Counted from the first letter of the stretch, positions 35,592-47,706 are shown. The stretch is 64,000 nucleotides of DNA from Dysidea avara (GCF_963678975.1 NC_089272.1:20907399-20971398), one strand, 5' to 3'. Notes: generated from the sequence alone by a model not told the origin. A program made the numbers and translations.

Positions 35592-36404
35592 CAAGGCCAG
35601 TGACATCAAACGAATGCTAGGGTTGGCAATGAAAAAATCGACCCTCTTTAGATTAATTTGTAACTCAGGGGATGGAGCCTACCAATGGCCTAGTTTTAAA
35701 TTGTGGGTTCGGTAGAGACCGAGGTAGAGACCAAATGCCTTCCGTTTGGGATATAGCCGTGTCGTAAATTTTGACTGATTGTGGTTTTGGTTCATTTTCA
35801 TAAAAATGAGCAGGAACATCTAGAATGTTCTCCATTGCTTTTTTGGGTTATTGGGTGAGGTGCTCTACAAAATACACTTGATTAAAAGGTGATTTGCTGT
35901 ACTTCAATTTTTGCTAAAACGGCGCTTGACGGGTCTGCAATGAAAGATAAACCAACTAAAACTCACTTAACGAAGTCCAAGGTTGGTTTACTAACTCCCA
36001 GGCACCTTTTTGGACCTTATTAAGTGGAGATTTACTGTGTTTACGTGCCAACGCAAACTGATGCCCTTGCTCACGCTATGCCTGATTTAGAAACTCACAG
36101 CAGCTGTTTCACCAAGAATACGTCTCCGTTTTCGATAGTATAGTGACCACCATGTAATGTACCATTCATGGAAACATTGAAGTGTTCTAAACAGCATCGC
36201 TGATGCTGCTGCCCTTTTTTATTTAGAATCCTGGAAAATCGCAAAAAATTAAAGTGCCCACTACAGAAACAGCAAGGGAACCACCGTATTATTACCCTAC
36301 GGTTTTGATGTAGACTTGGATAGGATTGATCACTCAGAGTTGGAGGAAAAACCATAGAGGTTGATTTTTTCATTGCCAACCCTATGAATGCTGCTGTGGC
36401 CAAG
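35592..36404. repeat. Inverted-repeat segment, about 810 bp
   Basis: GCTAGGGTTGGCAATGAAAA at the left (35617-35636) pairs with TTTTTCATTGCCAACCCTATG at the right (36365-36385). Looser pairing continues outward (AAGGCCA versus TGGCCAAG). The interior is not coding by any family I recognise; a minus frame at 36095-36424 has no domain. It is probably a non-autonomous transposon, but no target duplication is visible. Confidence 0.5.
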
Positions 36405-36410
36405 TATATT

Positions 36411-37384
36411 TTATAGATCTGCATGTAGTGAAAATCAGTTTACAGAACACCGTGCACAGCAGACACATTGGTTTATATATATATGACAGTGTTTGTAGTG
36501 TAAAAATAACTGTAAATTGGTTACCATGGTGCAGGCTGTATCCACACATTATGATAGCTACTGTACATAATGAGGATCAATCACATGCAGGTTATATAGT
36601 TAGTATGAAGATAGCTCATTAAATTTTCCCTTCAATTCTAACTATGCAAACTGGGTTTTTATGTGACACAACCATAGTTTGTGTACCACTCAGTAAGTTG
36701 TATAGTTCCTATTTCTGTTTGGCACAATTCAGGGCTTAAAATGGGCTAGGATAGCTAAGCCTATGCAACTTAATATAAGTGCTGTGCTATGTCATGAACT
36801 ATACACCATTATTGCTATTAGCCAGGTTTATGGGTTAATGTTGTAATTTGTAATTGTGTTCTCAAAATCCCATCCAGGTAACACTAAATTGGAACTAACT
36901 AGCCATTGATAAGCACTGGAGAATACCCTGGATTTATGGTTCACAACTTACTGATGGCAACATGAATAAGAGTTGGACAATGGGGTAGATATGACATGCT
37001 TGTTCTATATCCCATTCAGTTTTGTTGATTATAGAGTGACTTTGTACAAAATGTTACCTTTAAAATTGACCATGAGCTGAAAGTTTTGCTAAAAATAAGC
37101 ATAGCAACGTATATCATTGCTCTCTGCCTCCATCTTTGTAGAATTTGTAGAAAATGTTAACATGCTGGACAATTTTAGAAAGAGTTGTATGTTTGGAAGA
37201 ATCAGTCTTTGTATCACAAATTATCTACCTCAATGTGATACTATATAATTTTCTATGTATGCATGTGTATTTATAGCAAGGTCAGTTATGTACATTTGTA
37301 GTAAAGTTACTTAAGTCTAGCGTGTAAATGTTGAAACTTAGAAAATGTTATTGATGCATAAGTGTGTGCTGTATACACCCTACA
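36411..37384. other. Non-coding spacer
   Basis: No recognisable gene or repeat family apart from scattered AT-rich tracts. Confidence 0.4.
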
Positions 37385-39120
37385 ATTTATTTTTGTGTGT
37401 ATTTAAAGTACTATGGAAATAGATTTCTTGTGTCAAGGTTTGCATGGAAATGAATCAGTCATATACATACAGTATGATATGTACTATAGAGTAGAATCAT
37501 AGATGCTTGAATTTTTCTGCTAAAAAAACAACTAAAACCAGCTTTAACTTTCCTTCACTATGACTCTGGTTAAGTAGAGTCAAGCCTAGACATGCCATAA
37601 GACCAATCAACCTATGATACTTACATTAAAAAAAAATTCTGACTGACTGACTACTTCAGGTGCACTGTCACATGAATGACTTTTTGTGTTCTGTGTTTAG
37701 CTATCATACAGATGGGGAATAAAGCTGGAATTGTGGAATTGTCTGTAATTGACTGTAAGCAGATTCAAGTTTCACTTATAATGTGCTATCTGTACTATAT
37801 TTCATCTGTAGTAAAAAGCATCTACTTTGTAGCATGCTCTAATACTGTTATGTTTTGACCAACTTCATAAAGTGTCGGCCAAATAAAACGGTTTCAAGTA
37901 CATCACGCTGGGTCTGGGATTTTTTCTGCATTCTTCAACGTTCAGTTACAAGTTTCAGACTCCCTGTATTAGCCTTCTCACAGGTCCCTAGTGGGATAAC
38001 ATTTAATAAAGTATGCAATTATACATTAATTAGTTGTGGCTACATGGATTTTGATTATCTAATGGTGGTGAAGTATGCTGTTTTTGGTCCCTGTTTAATC
38101 CATTAACTTTTGGAAGTTTACTACCAGGTCTAATACTGTAGGACTAGATCACTGAACCCTCTTATCACATAATAAAATAACTAACTTTATAAACTTGTTT
38201 ACTTATCAATGGTCAGGTAACTAGAATATTGACCATTCAGAATCATTGAAATGTAGGGAGTGAAAAGGAAAACTAAGGTGTGAACAAACAACTCTTCAGT
38301 AGTGTTATTGATTCCATTATAAGATTCCTCCTAGGAATTCTTATAAGAAGATATTTGATCCGATTTAATAGCTACATTACTACAAACAAGTTCCAAGAAA
38401 TGTGAACTAAACTGGATTTGTTACTCTATGACTTCATACCAGTGTAAGTCAACATGTGTATTAGTGTATGTACCTCATACAGTTTGTGGGTGCATATTAA
38501 CTTATATAAGTTATATAAACTATTATGTTAACACGGGTGTTCTACTTAAGTGCACAACATATGTACTGTATCATTTTTCTACAATAACTGTTGTTACTAG
38601 TGTCAATATAATAAAATGCTATATACAGTACTGGATAGACAACAGATATTTTACATACTATAATTATGTGCTTTACCATCAACTTCAACCTCAAAAGTGC
38701 CAGCTATTAAGTATTTAGCCTTATATGGATGGTCCTAGGTGTGTAGTCATATTTCTTGGAACTAGTTAATCACTTTGATTATGTGATTAGTGGTTGCTGT
38801 TCATACATGGATTCCAGCATATTAAGCTATTTAATAAAATGTGTTGTTTTGCTACTACGTATGTAAAGAGAACTACCTTTACTATCCTTTGTAATTTTAA
38901 CCTATTCCATTGTTCAAAGTGTTTACATTTTAATGAATATTATCCTGGTCAATATACTGTAGTAAAAAGTTTCTGGAAGGTCTTTGCATGCCATTAACCC
39001 ATAAATGGCCACTGCTGCCATATGGCGGCATGTCATCATAACTCACTGATAGAAATAAACTTTAGCCTCGCAATAACTTGTAAAAAGCACAACCAGTGCT
39101 TTACAAGTTATAATACATTC
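37385..39120 (+). repeat. Dispersed repeat X, most complete copy (A)
   Basis: Segments of this 1.7-kb stretch recur in the same orientation at 45205-45320, 46540-47022, 47707-48001, 48899-49420, 50860-51090, 53185-54530 and 60500-61050. Marker words include CTATAGAGTAGAAT, AGTTGTGGCTACATGGATTT, CCTCCTAGGAAT and AACTTCAACCTCAAAAGTGC. It carries a strong hairpin near 39074-39109 (AACTTGTAAA...TTTACAAGTT) but no gene. The class is unknown. Confidence 0.8.
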
Positions 39121-39180
39121 GCTGCAATGCCATATACAAATTAATGATGTGGTACACCTTCCGATTAATTTTTGAATGTA

Positions 39181-39974
39181 TCAAGACACACGGTAGTGTG
39201 TCGTGCGGCCCAAGAAGCCGGCGCGCCACACCGTGAGTATATTTACAGGAAGAAAGTAAACGCGATTTTCACACCTTTGTAGTTCCGTGATTCCTTATCC
39301 GATTAAAACCAAAGTTGCTACAGAAGTGTCGGCTAGGTAGGGGAGTCCACATTCCAAATTTGAAGAAAATCGCTCCAACCATTTCCGAAATACGAGCAGC
39401 CAAAGTTTGGGTTTTGTTTCTTCGTTTTTTTCTTCTTCTTTTCGCACACTTCGCAAAATTTGGCATAAAACACGAATGCGTGTTCCAATCGGGCTGAAAT
39501 TTGGCATACGTAAAGGGCTCATTAAGGCGAATCTCAGTACCAAGTTTGGTAGGAATCCGATGAATACTCACGGTGTTATTACCGATTATTTGCGTAGAAT
39601 AAGGTCGAAGATCTGTCATGCCCACAGGGTAAACCGCTTGAAGGAATGAGCTGCAAATTGCTATGTAGATGGAGTAACTATCGTAGGAGTGCCTTTTTGT
39701 GGTTTGAAAGGAATCCAGTTAAGGGCCATCGAGATATGACACAAAATCCAACCTGTGTCATAATTACGCGATCGATTTTTATGAATAAAAAACTATTAGT
39801 TTTCACGCCTACCAGGCAAACTGCTTAGAGCAATGAGCTGAAATCGGTGTGTAGTTGGAATAATTATCATAGAAAGTCCTTGCAGTAGTACAGAAGAATC
39901 GGATTACATACCACTGAGTTATGATTCCAAAGCCAACTACGTGTAGCATATGCGAGATCGAGATACTCTAATAG
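39181..39974 (+). repeat. GACACAC-hairpin module, copy 1
   Basis: Starts at TCAAGACACACGGTAGTGTG, a perfect 7-bp hairpin with a GGTA loop, and ends in GATCGAGATACTCTAATAG. It is shared with 56424-57240 at roughly 75-80 percent by eye, including CCACATTCCAAATTTGA and CCACAGGGTAAACCGC blocks. Open frames on both strands here are fragmented and recur as repeat sequence; no protein family is recognised. Confidence 0.8.
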
Positions 39975-41352
39975 TAGAGATTTCCTACTAAATTAAGTAA
40001 TTAACATTCCATACATTCATTGGTATGATAAATATTGTGCATTTTGTCAGGGTCATTTTAGTGTAAACCCCACCTCAATCAGTGGTTCCTATCAAAAGAT
40101 ATAAGGAAAAGAAGTTGACAGTGTGATGATTTTTGTGTACAGCATTTCAATGCTTTTTATGTATATTGCATGGCATCAAACACAATATACAAAGTGTCAT
40201 AAATCTAGATAGGAAACTAATAACGACATGAAATTTTCACCACATATCTATTTTATGAAGAACAGCATATGAACTAAGTAAAACCTCTCAAAAGTGACTA
40301 CTTCTTTGTAGACTGACCACTCAGAATATTACATGAATAAAGCAAGTGATTCACAAATAAAACTGTGCGTATTGTGTAATACTAAGTATACACAGGTACA
40401 TAATGCATTTTCAAGGATAACTAACTAGAAAAATCAGTAATATTTTATAAATGGCAAGTACTGGCATCACAAGTCACAATTAACATGTACTTCGGAAACA
40501 TGACAATCAGATAACACAATGTAAGAGCAACATTATTTTTAAAATAGATTTGTTTGGACACTGCTCAGCTTTATTTGTCACATTGTAAGCACTAAGGATG
40601 ATAATTATTATATAACACAATGACATCACTATACTACAAAGAGAAATTATAAATAGTTTCTGATCAAAATTACAATCACTGAAGCTGCTATAAAATGGAT
40701 CAAAACAGCAGTAAATACACCAGAATATAACAACAGGTACGTGTGAAGCCATGTAAGGTTGGTATCACATGCCAGTCTCCACTTTTGAAAAGATTATGCT
40801 CAACCTTGAACCTTATTTTGCAATTCCGCGCAAGACAACAAACTGCTCACCTTCAAACTATACTTGCATCGATGCAGGAGGATGCCTTGAAGCCCAGGGT
40901 GATTGTAATGCTGAATTCTGAGCAGTGTTAGATGGCGATTTACCTTTAAAAGGGCCATATTTCCATCGTAATCCAACATCAATCGTCCTCCAATCAAAAA
41001 ACACATGGCAAAATTGAAATCAGCATATACGGTTTGCCCACTTCGTCCTCATCAGCAGCAGATTGATGCGGAAACACTTGGAAACTTCGGCTATCACAGG
41101 TGCCACATTCTTCCAATTAGAATTACGTACGCAATTATTTGTATGGGCTCCCTATGGGGATTTTTATTTCTCAAACTTTGATTTGCTGTATTTCAATAAA
41201 TACCGCATGGATTTTAATCCAGTAAAGTGCAATACAAACTACGAAGCATTGGCTACCATTTACTGGAACGGCAGCTTTTGAAACGTTTATTGAAGGTGTA
41301 TAATTTAAGTAGCAAAAATATGTGTGAAAAATTGGTAGGTTGGAAACCGCTA
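39975..41352. mobile_element. Probable insertion splitting the array leader, TAGAGATTTCC / GGAAACCGCTA ends
   Basis: The module end CTCTAATAG resumes as CTAATAGAACAGTCACCC only at 41353. The 1378 bp between has ends TAGAGATTTCC and GGAAACCGCTA (imperfect inverted repeat of hAT TAGNG type) and the 7-bp direct repeat CTAATAG on both sides. In the second locus (57212-57250) the two halves are contiguous, which supports insertion. Short open frames at 40743-41281 show no known domain. Confidence 0.5.
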
Positions 41353-44300
41353 CTAATAGAACAGTCACCCTAATAGAGCATTCAGCTACGTTTATAACTT
41401 ATAGAATTATATTACATTGCAAGTTATTCTGTAGGGAGTTCAGCTACAACAGTTAATCTTATAGACAATTCACTACAAGCAAGTCACCCTGTAGAGAGTT
41501 CAGCTACAAATATGTCGCTGTAGAGATTCAGAACATTATAAGTCACACTGAAGAGAATTCAGTTATAAACAAGTCATCCTGTAGAGAATTCAGCTACAAA
41601 CAAGTCACTGCGTAGAGGGTTCAGCTACAAAAAAGCTACCCAGTAGAGAGTTCATCTAGATCAGCTACAAACAGGTTACTTAATACAATGTTCAGCTACA
41701 AGTAAGTCACTCTGTAGAGAGTTCAGCTACAACCAAGTCACTCTGTAGTACAAACAAGTCACCGTGTAGCTGGAGAGTTCAGCAACCAATCAAAAAAACC
41801 ACTCTGTAAAGAGTTCAGCTATACAAACATGTTATAATTCTATAGAGAAAGTTATATATAACTCCATAGAGAGATCAGCTACAAGACATTACCTTATAGA
41901 GAGTTCAGTTACAAAGAAACCACCATGTAGAGAGTTCAGCTGCAAACAAATAACCCTGTAGAGAGTTCAGCTATGAACAGATCACCCTATAGAGAGTTCA
42001 GTTAGAAAAAGTCATCCTGTAGAGAGATCAGCTAGAAGGATCACCTTGTATATAGAGAGTTCAACTGCAAATAAATCACCCTGCAGATAGTTCAGCTACA
42101 AACAAGTCACCCTGTAGAGAGATCAGCTACAAGAAGTTACCTTGTAGAGAGTTCAGCTGCAAAACACCATCATATAAAGAGCTCAGCTGCAAACAAATCA
42201 TCCTGTAGAGAGTTCAGCTATGAACAGATCACCCTGTAGAGAGTTCAGCTAGAAAAAATCATCCTGTAGACAAATCAGCTAGAAGGATCACATTGTAGAG
42301 AGTTCAACTACAAATAAATCACCCTGCAGATAGTTCAGCTACAAACAAGTCACCCTGTAGAGAGATCAACTAGAAGAAATTACCTTGTAGAGAGTTCAGC
42401 TACAAAAAAACCATCATATAAAGAGCTCAGCTGCACCCTGTAGAGAGTCCAGCTACGAACAGATCACTCTGTAAAGAGATCAGCTAGAAGAAATCACCTT
42501 GTAGAGAGTTCAGCTATAAAGAAACCACCATGTAGAGAGTTCAGCTGCAAAAATATCATCTGTAGAGAGTTCAGCTGCAAACAAATCATCTGTAGAGAGT
42601 TCAGCCAGAAACAAGCTCACCCTGTAGAGAGATCAGCTAGAAACAAGTCACCCTGTAGAGAGATCAGCTACAAAGAAACCATCCTGTAGAGAGTTCAATT
42701 ACAAATAGATAACCATATAGAGAGTTCAGCTAGAAACAAGTCACCATGTAGAGAGATCAGCTAGAAACAAGTCACCCTGTAGAGAGATGAGCTAGAAACA
42801 AGTCACCCTGTAGAGAGATCAGCTAGAAGCAAGTCACCCTGTAGAGAGATCAGCTATAAAGAAACCATCCTGTAGAGAGTTCAGCTACAATCAAGTTACA
42901 CTATAGAGAGATCAGCTAGAAACAAACCATCTTGTAGAGAGTTCAGTTGCAAAAAAATCATCCTGTAGAGAGTTCAGCCACCCTGTAGAGAGTTCAGCCA
43001 CCCTGTAGAGTGTTCAGCTAGAACAAGGTACGTTGTAGAGAGTTCAGCTACAAAGAAACCACCATGTAGAGAGTTTGGCTATAAACAAATCATCTATAGA
43101 GAGTTCAGCCAGAAACAAGTTCACCCTGTAGAGAGATCAGCTAGAAATAAGTCACGCTGTAGAGAGATCAGCTACAAAGAAACCATCCTGTAGAGAGTTC
43201 AATTACAAACAGATAACCCTATAGAGAGTTCAGCTAGAAACAAGTCACTGTGTAGAGAGATCAGCTAGAAACAAGTCACCCTGTAGAGAGATCAGCTACA
43301 AAGAAACCATCCTGTAGAGAGTTCAATTACAAACAGATAACCCTATAGAGAGTTCAGCTAGAAACAAGTCACCGTGTAGAGAGATCAGCTAGAAACAAGT
43401 CATCCAGAGATCAGCTAGAAACAAGCCATCCAGAGATCAGCTAGAAACAAGTCACCCTGTAGAGAGATCAGCTAGAAACAAGTCACCCTGTAGAGTGATC
43501 AGCTACAAAGAAACCATCCTGTAGAGAGTTCAATTACAAACAGATAACCTTATAGAGAGTTCAGCTAGCAACAAGTCATCGCGTAGAGAGATCAGCTAGA
43601 AGAAGTTACCTTGTAGAGAGTTCAGCTACAAAAAAAACATCATATAAAGAGCTCAGCTGCAAACAAATCACCCTGTAGAGAGTCCAGCTACGAACAGACC
43701 ACCCTGTAGAGAGATCAGCTAGAAGAAATCATCTTGTAGAGATTTCAGCTATAAAGAAACCACCATGTAGAGAGTTCAGCTACAAACAAATCATCTGTAG
43801 AGAGTTCAGCCAGAAACAAGTTCACCCTGTAGAGAGATCAGCTAGAAATAAGTCACCCTGTAGAGAGATCAGCTACAAAGAAACCATCCTATAGAGAGTT
43901 CAATTACAAACAGATAATGCTATGGAGAGTTCAGCTAGAAACAAGTCACCGTGTAGAGAGATCAGCTAGAAACAAGTCATCCAGAGATCAGCTAGAAACA
44001 AGTCACCCTGTAGAGAGATCAGCATCACCCTGTAGAGTGATCAGCTACAAAGAAACCATCCTGTAGAGAGTTCAATTACAAACAGATAACCCTAGATAGA
44101 GTTCAGCTAGAAACAAGTCACCGTGTAGAGAGATCAGCTAGAATCAAGTCACCCTGTAGAGAAATCAGCTAGAAACAAGTCACCCTGTATAGAGATCAGC
44201 TACAAAGAAACCATCCTGTAGAGAGTTCAATTACAAACAGATGACCTTATAGAGAGTTCAGCTAGAAACAAGTCGCCGTATAGAGAGATCAGCTAGAAAC

Positions 44301-44660
44301 AAGTCACCTGTAGAGAGATCAGCTACAAAGAAACCATCTTATAGAGAGTTCAGCTACAATCAAGTTACACTACTATAGAGAGATCAGCTGGAAACAAATC
44401 ATCTTGCAGAGAGTTCAGTTGCAAACAAATCACCCTGTAGAGAGTTCAGCCACCCTGTAGAGAGTTCAGCTAGAACAAGTCACCTTGTAGAGAGTTCAGC
44501 TACAAAGAAACCACCAAGTAGAGAGTTCAGCTGCAAACAAATCACCCTGTAGAGAGTTCAGCTAGAAACAAATCATCCTGTAGAGAGTTCAGCAAGAAAT
44601 AAATCACCCTGAAAAGAGTTCAGCTACAAACAATGAGAGTTTCAGCTACAGTTCAGTTAT
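41353..44660 (+). repeat. Satellite array 1, 31-bp unit, about 3.3 kb
   Basis: About a hundred head-to-tail units of roughly 31 bp, consensus near TGTAGAGAGATCAGCTAGAA followed by ACAAGTCACCC. Two main variants alternate (GAGATCAGCTAGAAACAAG and GAGTTCAGCTACAAAGAAAC). A higher-order block of several units, recognisable by GAGTTCAATTACAAACAGAT, recurs at about 42690, 43195, 43318, 43522, 43896, 44066 and 44225. The unit is not a multiple of three and each frame has stops, so it is not protein-coding. The first units retain CTAATAGAGCA. Confidence 0.95.
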
Positions 44661-44710
44661 GTAAGAAGTCACCTTATTAACTACAGTATGTGATAATCAT
44701 CATTCAATGT

Positions 44711-45198
44711 TAAATATACAAATATCTCATCAGACAAAAGCTATACACACTCCTTTGTTCCACAATTCCTGCAGTAAAAAAAAACAAGTTAAAAGGAAGC
44801 ATCAAAGCCATATGGCCAGTTTTGTGGCTTGCAATACAAAAAGAAGTGATATCTAAACCAAAACAGCCAAGCTGTGAAAAAAAGAGTGCGGCCCCCAAAA
44901 AGGCCAAGGTGAAAAAAGATGTGAAATCCAAGGTGGCGGCCAAGAAATGCAAGAAATGGCTGTGATGGTAGGTTAATGGCAAAAATTTTAATTATGAAAA
45001 TTCAGGTGAATTTGCGTTGCCTCCTCCACTAGGATTCGGCACCAAATTCACATGAATTGTCGTAATTAAAATTTTTGCCATTAACCTACCATCACAGCCA
45101 TTTCTTGGCCGCCACCTTGGATTTCACATCTTTTTTCACCTTGGCCTTTTTGGGGGCCGCACTCTTTTTTTACAGATTGGCTGTTTTGGTTTAGATAT
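44711..45198. mobile_element. Foldback element, lysine-rich-frame family, copy 2
   Basis: Palindrome 44849-45198 with arms beginning ATATCTAAACCAAAACAGCC, plus a left asymmetric part. The plus strand is open for about 84 codons from 44711 to TGA at 44963-44965, and its C-terminal part reads KPKQPSCEKKSAAPKKAKV, then KKDVKSKVAAKK. This resembles a histone H1-type tail by composition. Part of the same tract is also open on the minus strand, a consequence of the palindrome. It lies directly after satellite array 1. Confidence 0.8.
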
Positions 45199-45204
45199 AT
45201 AGCA

Positions 45205-45320
45205 CTATGGAGATAGATTTCAATGATCTTTTGGAAATGAATCAGTCATACTAAAATACACATACAGTATGGTATTGTAGATTAGAAAATGGCATGCATA
45301 GAATGCGTTGGTGGTTCAAT
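45205..45320 (+). repeat. Repeat X, partial copy B (5' segment)
   Basis: Matches 37407-37500 (CACTATGGAGATAGATTTC, GGAAATGAATCAGTCATA, CATACAGTATGGTAT). It is cut off before the recombinase relic and X resumes at 46540. Confidence 0.75.
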
Positions 45321-45462
45321 TATTTTGAAGTTTATATTTACTAAGAAACTTGACCACAAGTCTCTTAGTAGTAAGGGATTTGTGGTTACCAAACAAACAA
45401 ACAATCACATGTGACTACAAATTGACCGCAAAACAAAAAGTTCAAAGTGAGTCAGTAACCTA

Positions 45463-46513
45463 CTTAGAGGTAGGCAAGTTGTAGTTAAAGTTTGTAGATT
45501 TGTTACTTGCATTACCACTAGACACTTTGGTATCAGTGTCAGTATCCATTTTAGGTTGACCAGACATTGTACTACTAGGATTAACAGACACTTTGTCTTC
45601 AGTTTCACTATCTTCCATTTTTGTCTTCTTATTCACAAGTCCTTGATTAAAAACATTAAAAGACAACTCCTTTAGCTTGTATTGTATACCTGGACACTTC
45701 CTGTTGATCAATGGCCAGTCCTCTCCATTATAGTGGTTTTGTCTACCTGTACTTCATATAACTGTGTAGTAGTAGTAGTAGCATGCAGAGAATGATTAGT
45801 AAAATATCCAAGGATTCCTGCTGTTTTCATAAGCTTAGGAACCATAATGAGGCTTTCTTAAACCAGCACTCTACTACAGGATTTTGTAAAGAAGTAAGGT
45901 AAAAGGCACCGTCGAGTCAATCTGTGGGACAATGTGAGTTGTACAGCTGGTAAAGTCGTAACAAGCATCTTTTAGGATTTTCTTTGTTCACGTGATGTAT
46001 CACTTCCTTTGGAACACACTTACGACTACGCAAGCCAGCTTGGTTAGTCATGGAAATATCTTCTTTATAATGCAGATATGGAGAGCATCCAGTTCGTTTT
46101 ACAAGCTTGATTTGTGATGGGTTATGATGTAACCTTCTGTACTCCAGACCTTACTGCAAAACAAAACCTATCATGTAAACTAATGTGTTAAATAAAACTT
46201 CAGGTGTATGGTCTCCAAGCAAGCCATTTTCACACAGAATCTCTTCCATTTCAATAGTTATAACATTAGCTTTCTTCTTTTCTACATAATTCCCTGTAGC
46301 ATTACGTCATTTAAGTTCAGCATCGAGAACTGCTTGAACCTCTGCAAACTCAAATTGTTCAAATATATCTAGATCTTGGCCAGCTTCCTGCAAAGCTCTC
46401 TCTACTGCACAACATGCTTGGCACAAACTGTCCAGACTGTAGTAGCTCCCATTAGATTTGCGTACTTCTAATATAGACCTCTGAAGCCAAAACACAACAT
46501 CTGCTATTTTCAT
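45463..46513 (-). pseudogene. DUF3504 / Crypton-type tyrosine recombinase relic
   Basis: Read from 46513 downward, the fragments match the DUF3504 family (domesticated Crypton tyrosine-recombinase proteins such as QRICH1/ZMYM-type). They include FWLQRSILEVRKSNGSYYS with IFEQFEFAEVQAVLDAELK near the N-terminal end, then FAVRSG, EYRRLHHNPSQIKLV, YLHYKEDISMTNQAGLRSRK, RCLLRLYQLYNSHCP and DGAFYLTSLQNP. Near the end come GYFTNHSLHATTTTQLY and TTIMERTGH. It is broken by several frameshifts and stops, including TGA directly after ERTGH. The HxxR catalytic arginine is replaced (NHSLH). The last frame ends with a serine/threonine-rich tail (to 45463). It is embedded in repeat X, so it could be the former recombinase of that repeat. 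Confidence 0.82.
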
Positions 46514-46539
46514 TTTAGTTATGTCACTCCTATTTAATC

Positions 46540-47022
46540 TAGTAAATTATTAAAGTTTTATATAAAAAAGATGCATGGTTATTACAGACAGTAGTGGTAC
46601 TCTAGTGTAATTGTTATTCAAAATTGATGTGCCACCTCTTACAGTAGACCTCTACCAGACTGGTAGTAAATGTAGTCAATTTGTCTAATCTCTCTTACCA
46701 CATAATAGATATAACCAACTTTATGAACTTGTTTACTTATCAACGGCCAGGAGCTAGAAGATTGACCACTGAGAATCATTGGAATGTAGCAAGTGAAAAG
46801 TAAAACTGAAAGTGTTCAGGTGTGAACAAATAATTCTTTAGTAGTGTTATTGATTCCATTATAATATTTCTCCTAGGAATCCTTATATGAAGATATTTGA
46901 TCTGATTTAATAGCTACATTACTACAAACAAGTTTCAAGGAATGTGAACTAAACTGGAATTGTCACTCTGGCTTCATACCTAGTAGTGTAAGTCAACATG
47001 TGTATTAGTGTATGTATCTCAC
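46540..47022 (+). repeat. Repeat X, copy B, middle segment
   Basis: Matches 54085-54525 closely (ACCAGACTGGTAGTAAATGT, CTAATCTCTCTTACCACATA) and 38160-38470. It is interrupted at 47023 by a Mutator-like element. Confidence 0.85.
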
Positions 47023-47697
47023 AGGTAGTTGGAAAAGGCAGATACGGTCGGCCATGGACGCAGACGTGGACACAGATATTTTTAAAATACATTTTTACAT
47101 TAACTAAACAGTTATTTTTCATACCTAACATTGTTTTTACAGCAGCGTTCGCTTCCAGACCCAGGTGTCGATCTTGTCATAGCACTTGTCCATTTATAAG
47201 TGCATATGTGAAGGATAGTCTAGCACTCTAAAGACTATATAGTGTTGTACACATGCACTAGAAATCTAATTCAGTGTCATAGAGATTAAGCTGGCATGTC
47301 CCAACCTAATCTCTTAGGCCAGGTCCTTGAAACTATCAATGCTTGGTATAAGCTCCTGCGCCTTGTACTAATAGGCATAAGATTGTGGATTTGCCTAGTT
47401 GCGTGGGGCATACAAGCTAATCTACAATTATAAGAGTCTGTATTAGACTTTAAAGCATGTGTACAACACTATATGGTCATTGGCATTCTGTGGAGTGCTG
47501 GTCTAGTCCTTTGCACGTGTGCTTATAAATGGATAAGCGCTGTAACAAGATGGACGCCTGGGTCTGGAAGCAAAAAAACAATGTTAGGTATGAAAAATAA
47601 CTATTATATGTTAATGTAAAAGTGCTTATTAAAAATTTCTGTGTCCGTGTTCACATCCGTGTCCAAGTCCGATCATATCCACCTTTTCCAACTACCT
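47023..47697. mobile_element. Mutator-like MITE, 675 bp, AGGTAGTTGGAAAAGG ends, 9-bp duplication
   Basis: Ends AGGTAGTTGGAAAAGG and CCTTTTCCAACTACCT are perfect inverted repeats, with pairing extending about 250 bp inward (CCTAACATTG with CAATGTTAGG; GTGTTGTACACATGC with GCATGTGTACAACAC). The element is flanked by the perfect 9-bp repeat GTATCTCAC (47014-47022, 47698-47706). Copy A of repeat X at 38464-38490 shows the corresponding uninterrupted site. Nine-base duplication and long inverted repeats fit MULE MITEs. Confidence 0.93.
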
Positions 47698-47706
47698 GTA
47701 TCTCAC

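Noticed and set aside
36095-36424. Minus-strand 109-codon frame with cysteines
   Set aside because: It overlaps one arm of an inverted repeat, has no recognisable zinc-binding spacing and no homologous frame in the other arm.
39269-39649. Overlapping frames on both strands with a lysine/glutamate-rich stretch
   Set aside because: They lie in the GACACAC repeat module, are not preserved in its second copy, and come from a TTCTTC tract.
41353-44660. Regular short repeats resembling a CRISPR array
   Set aside because: Units are contiguous and about 31 bp without unique spacers, the genome is eukaryotic, and there are no cas genes. It is a satellite.
44710-44982. Minus-strand hydrophobic 90-codon frame
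   Set aside because: It is the complement of the lysine-rich plus frame in the foldback arm. Phe/Leu-rich sequence is expected from reading poly-Lys DNA backwards.
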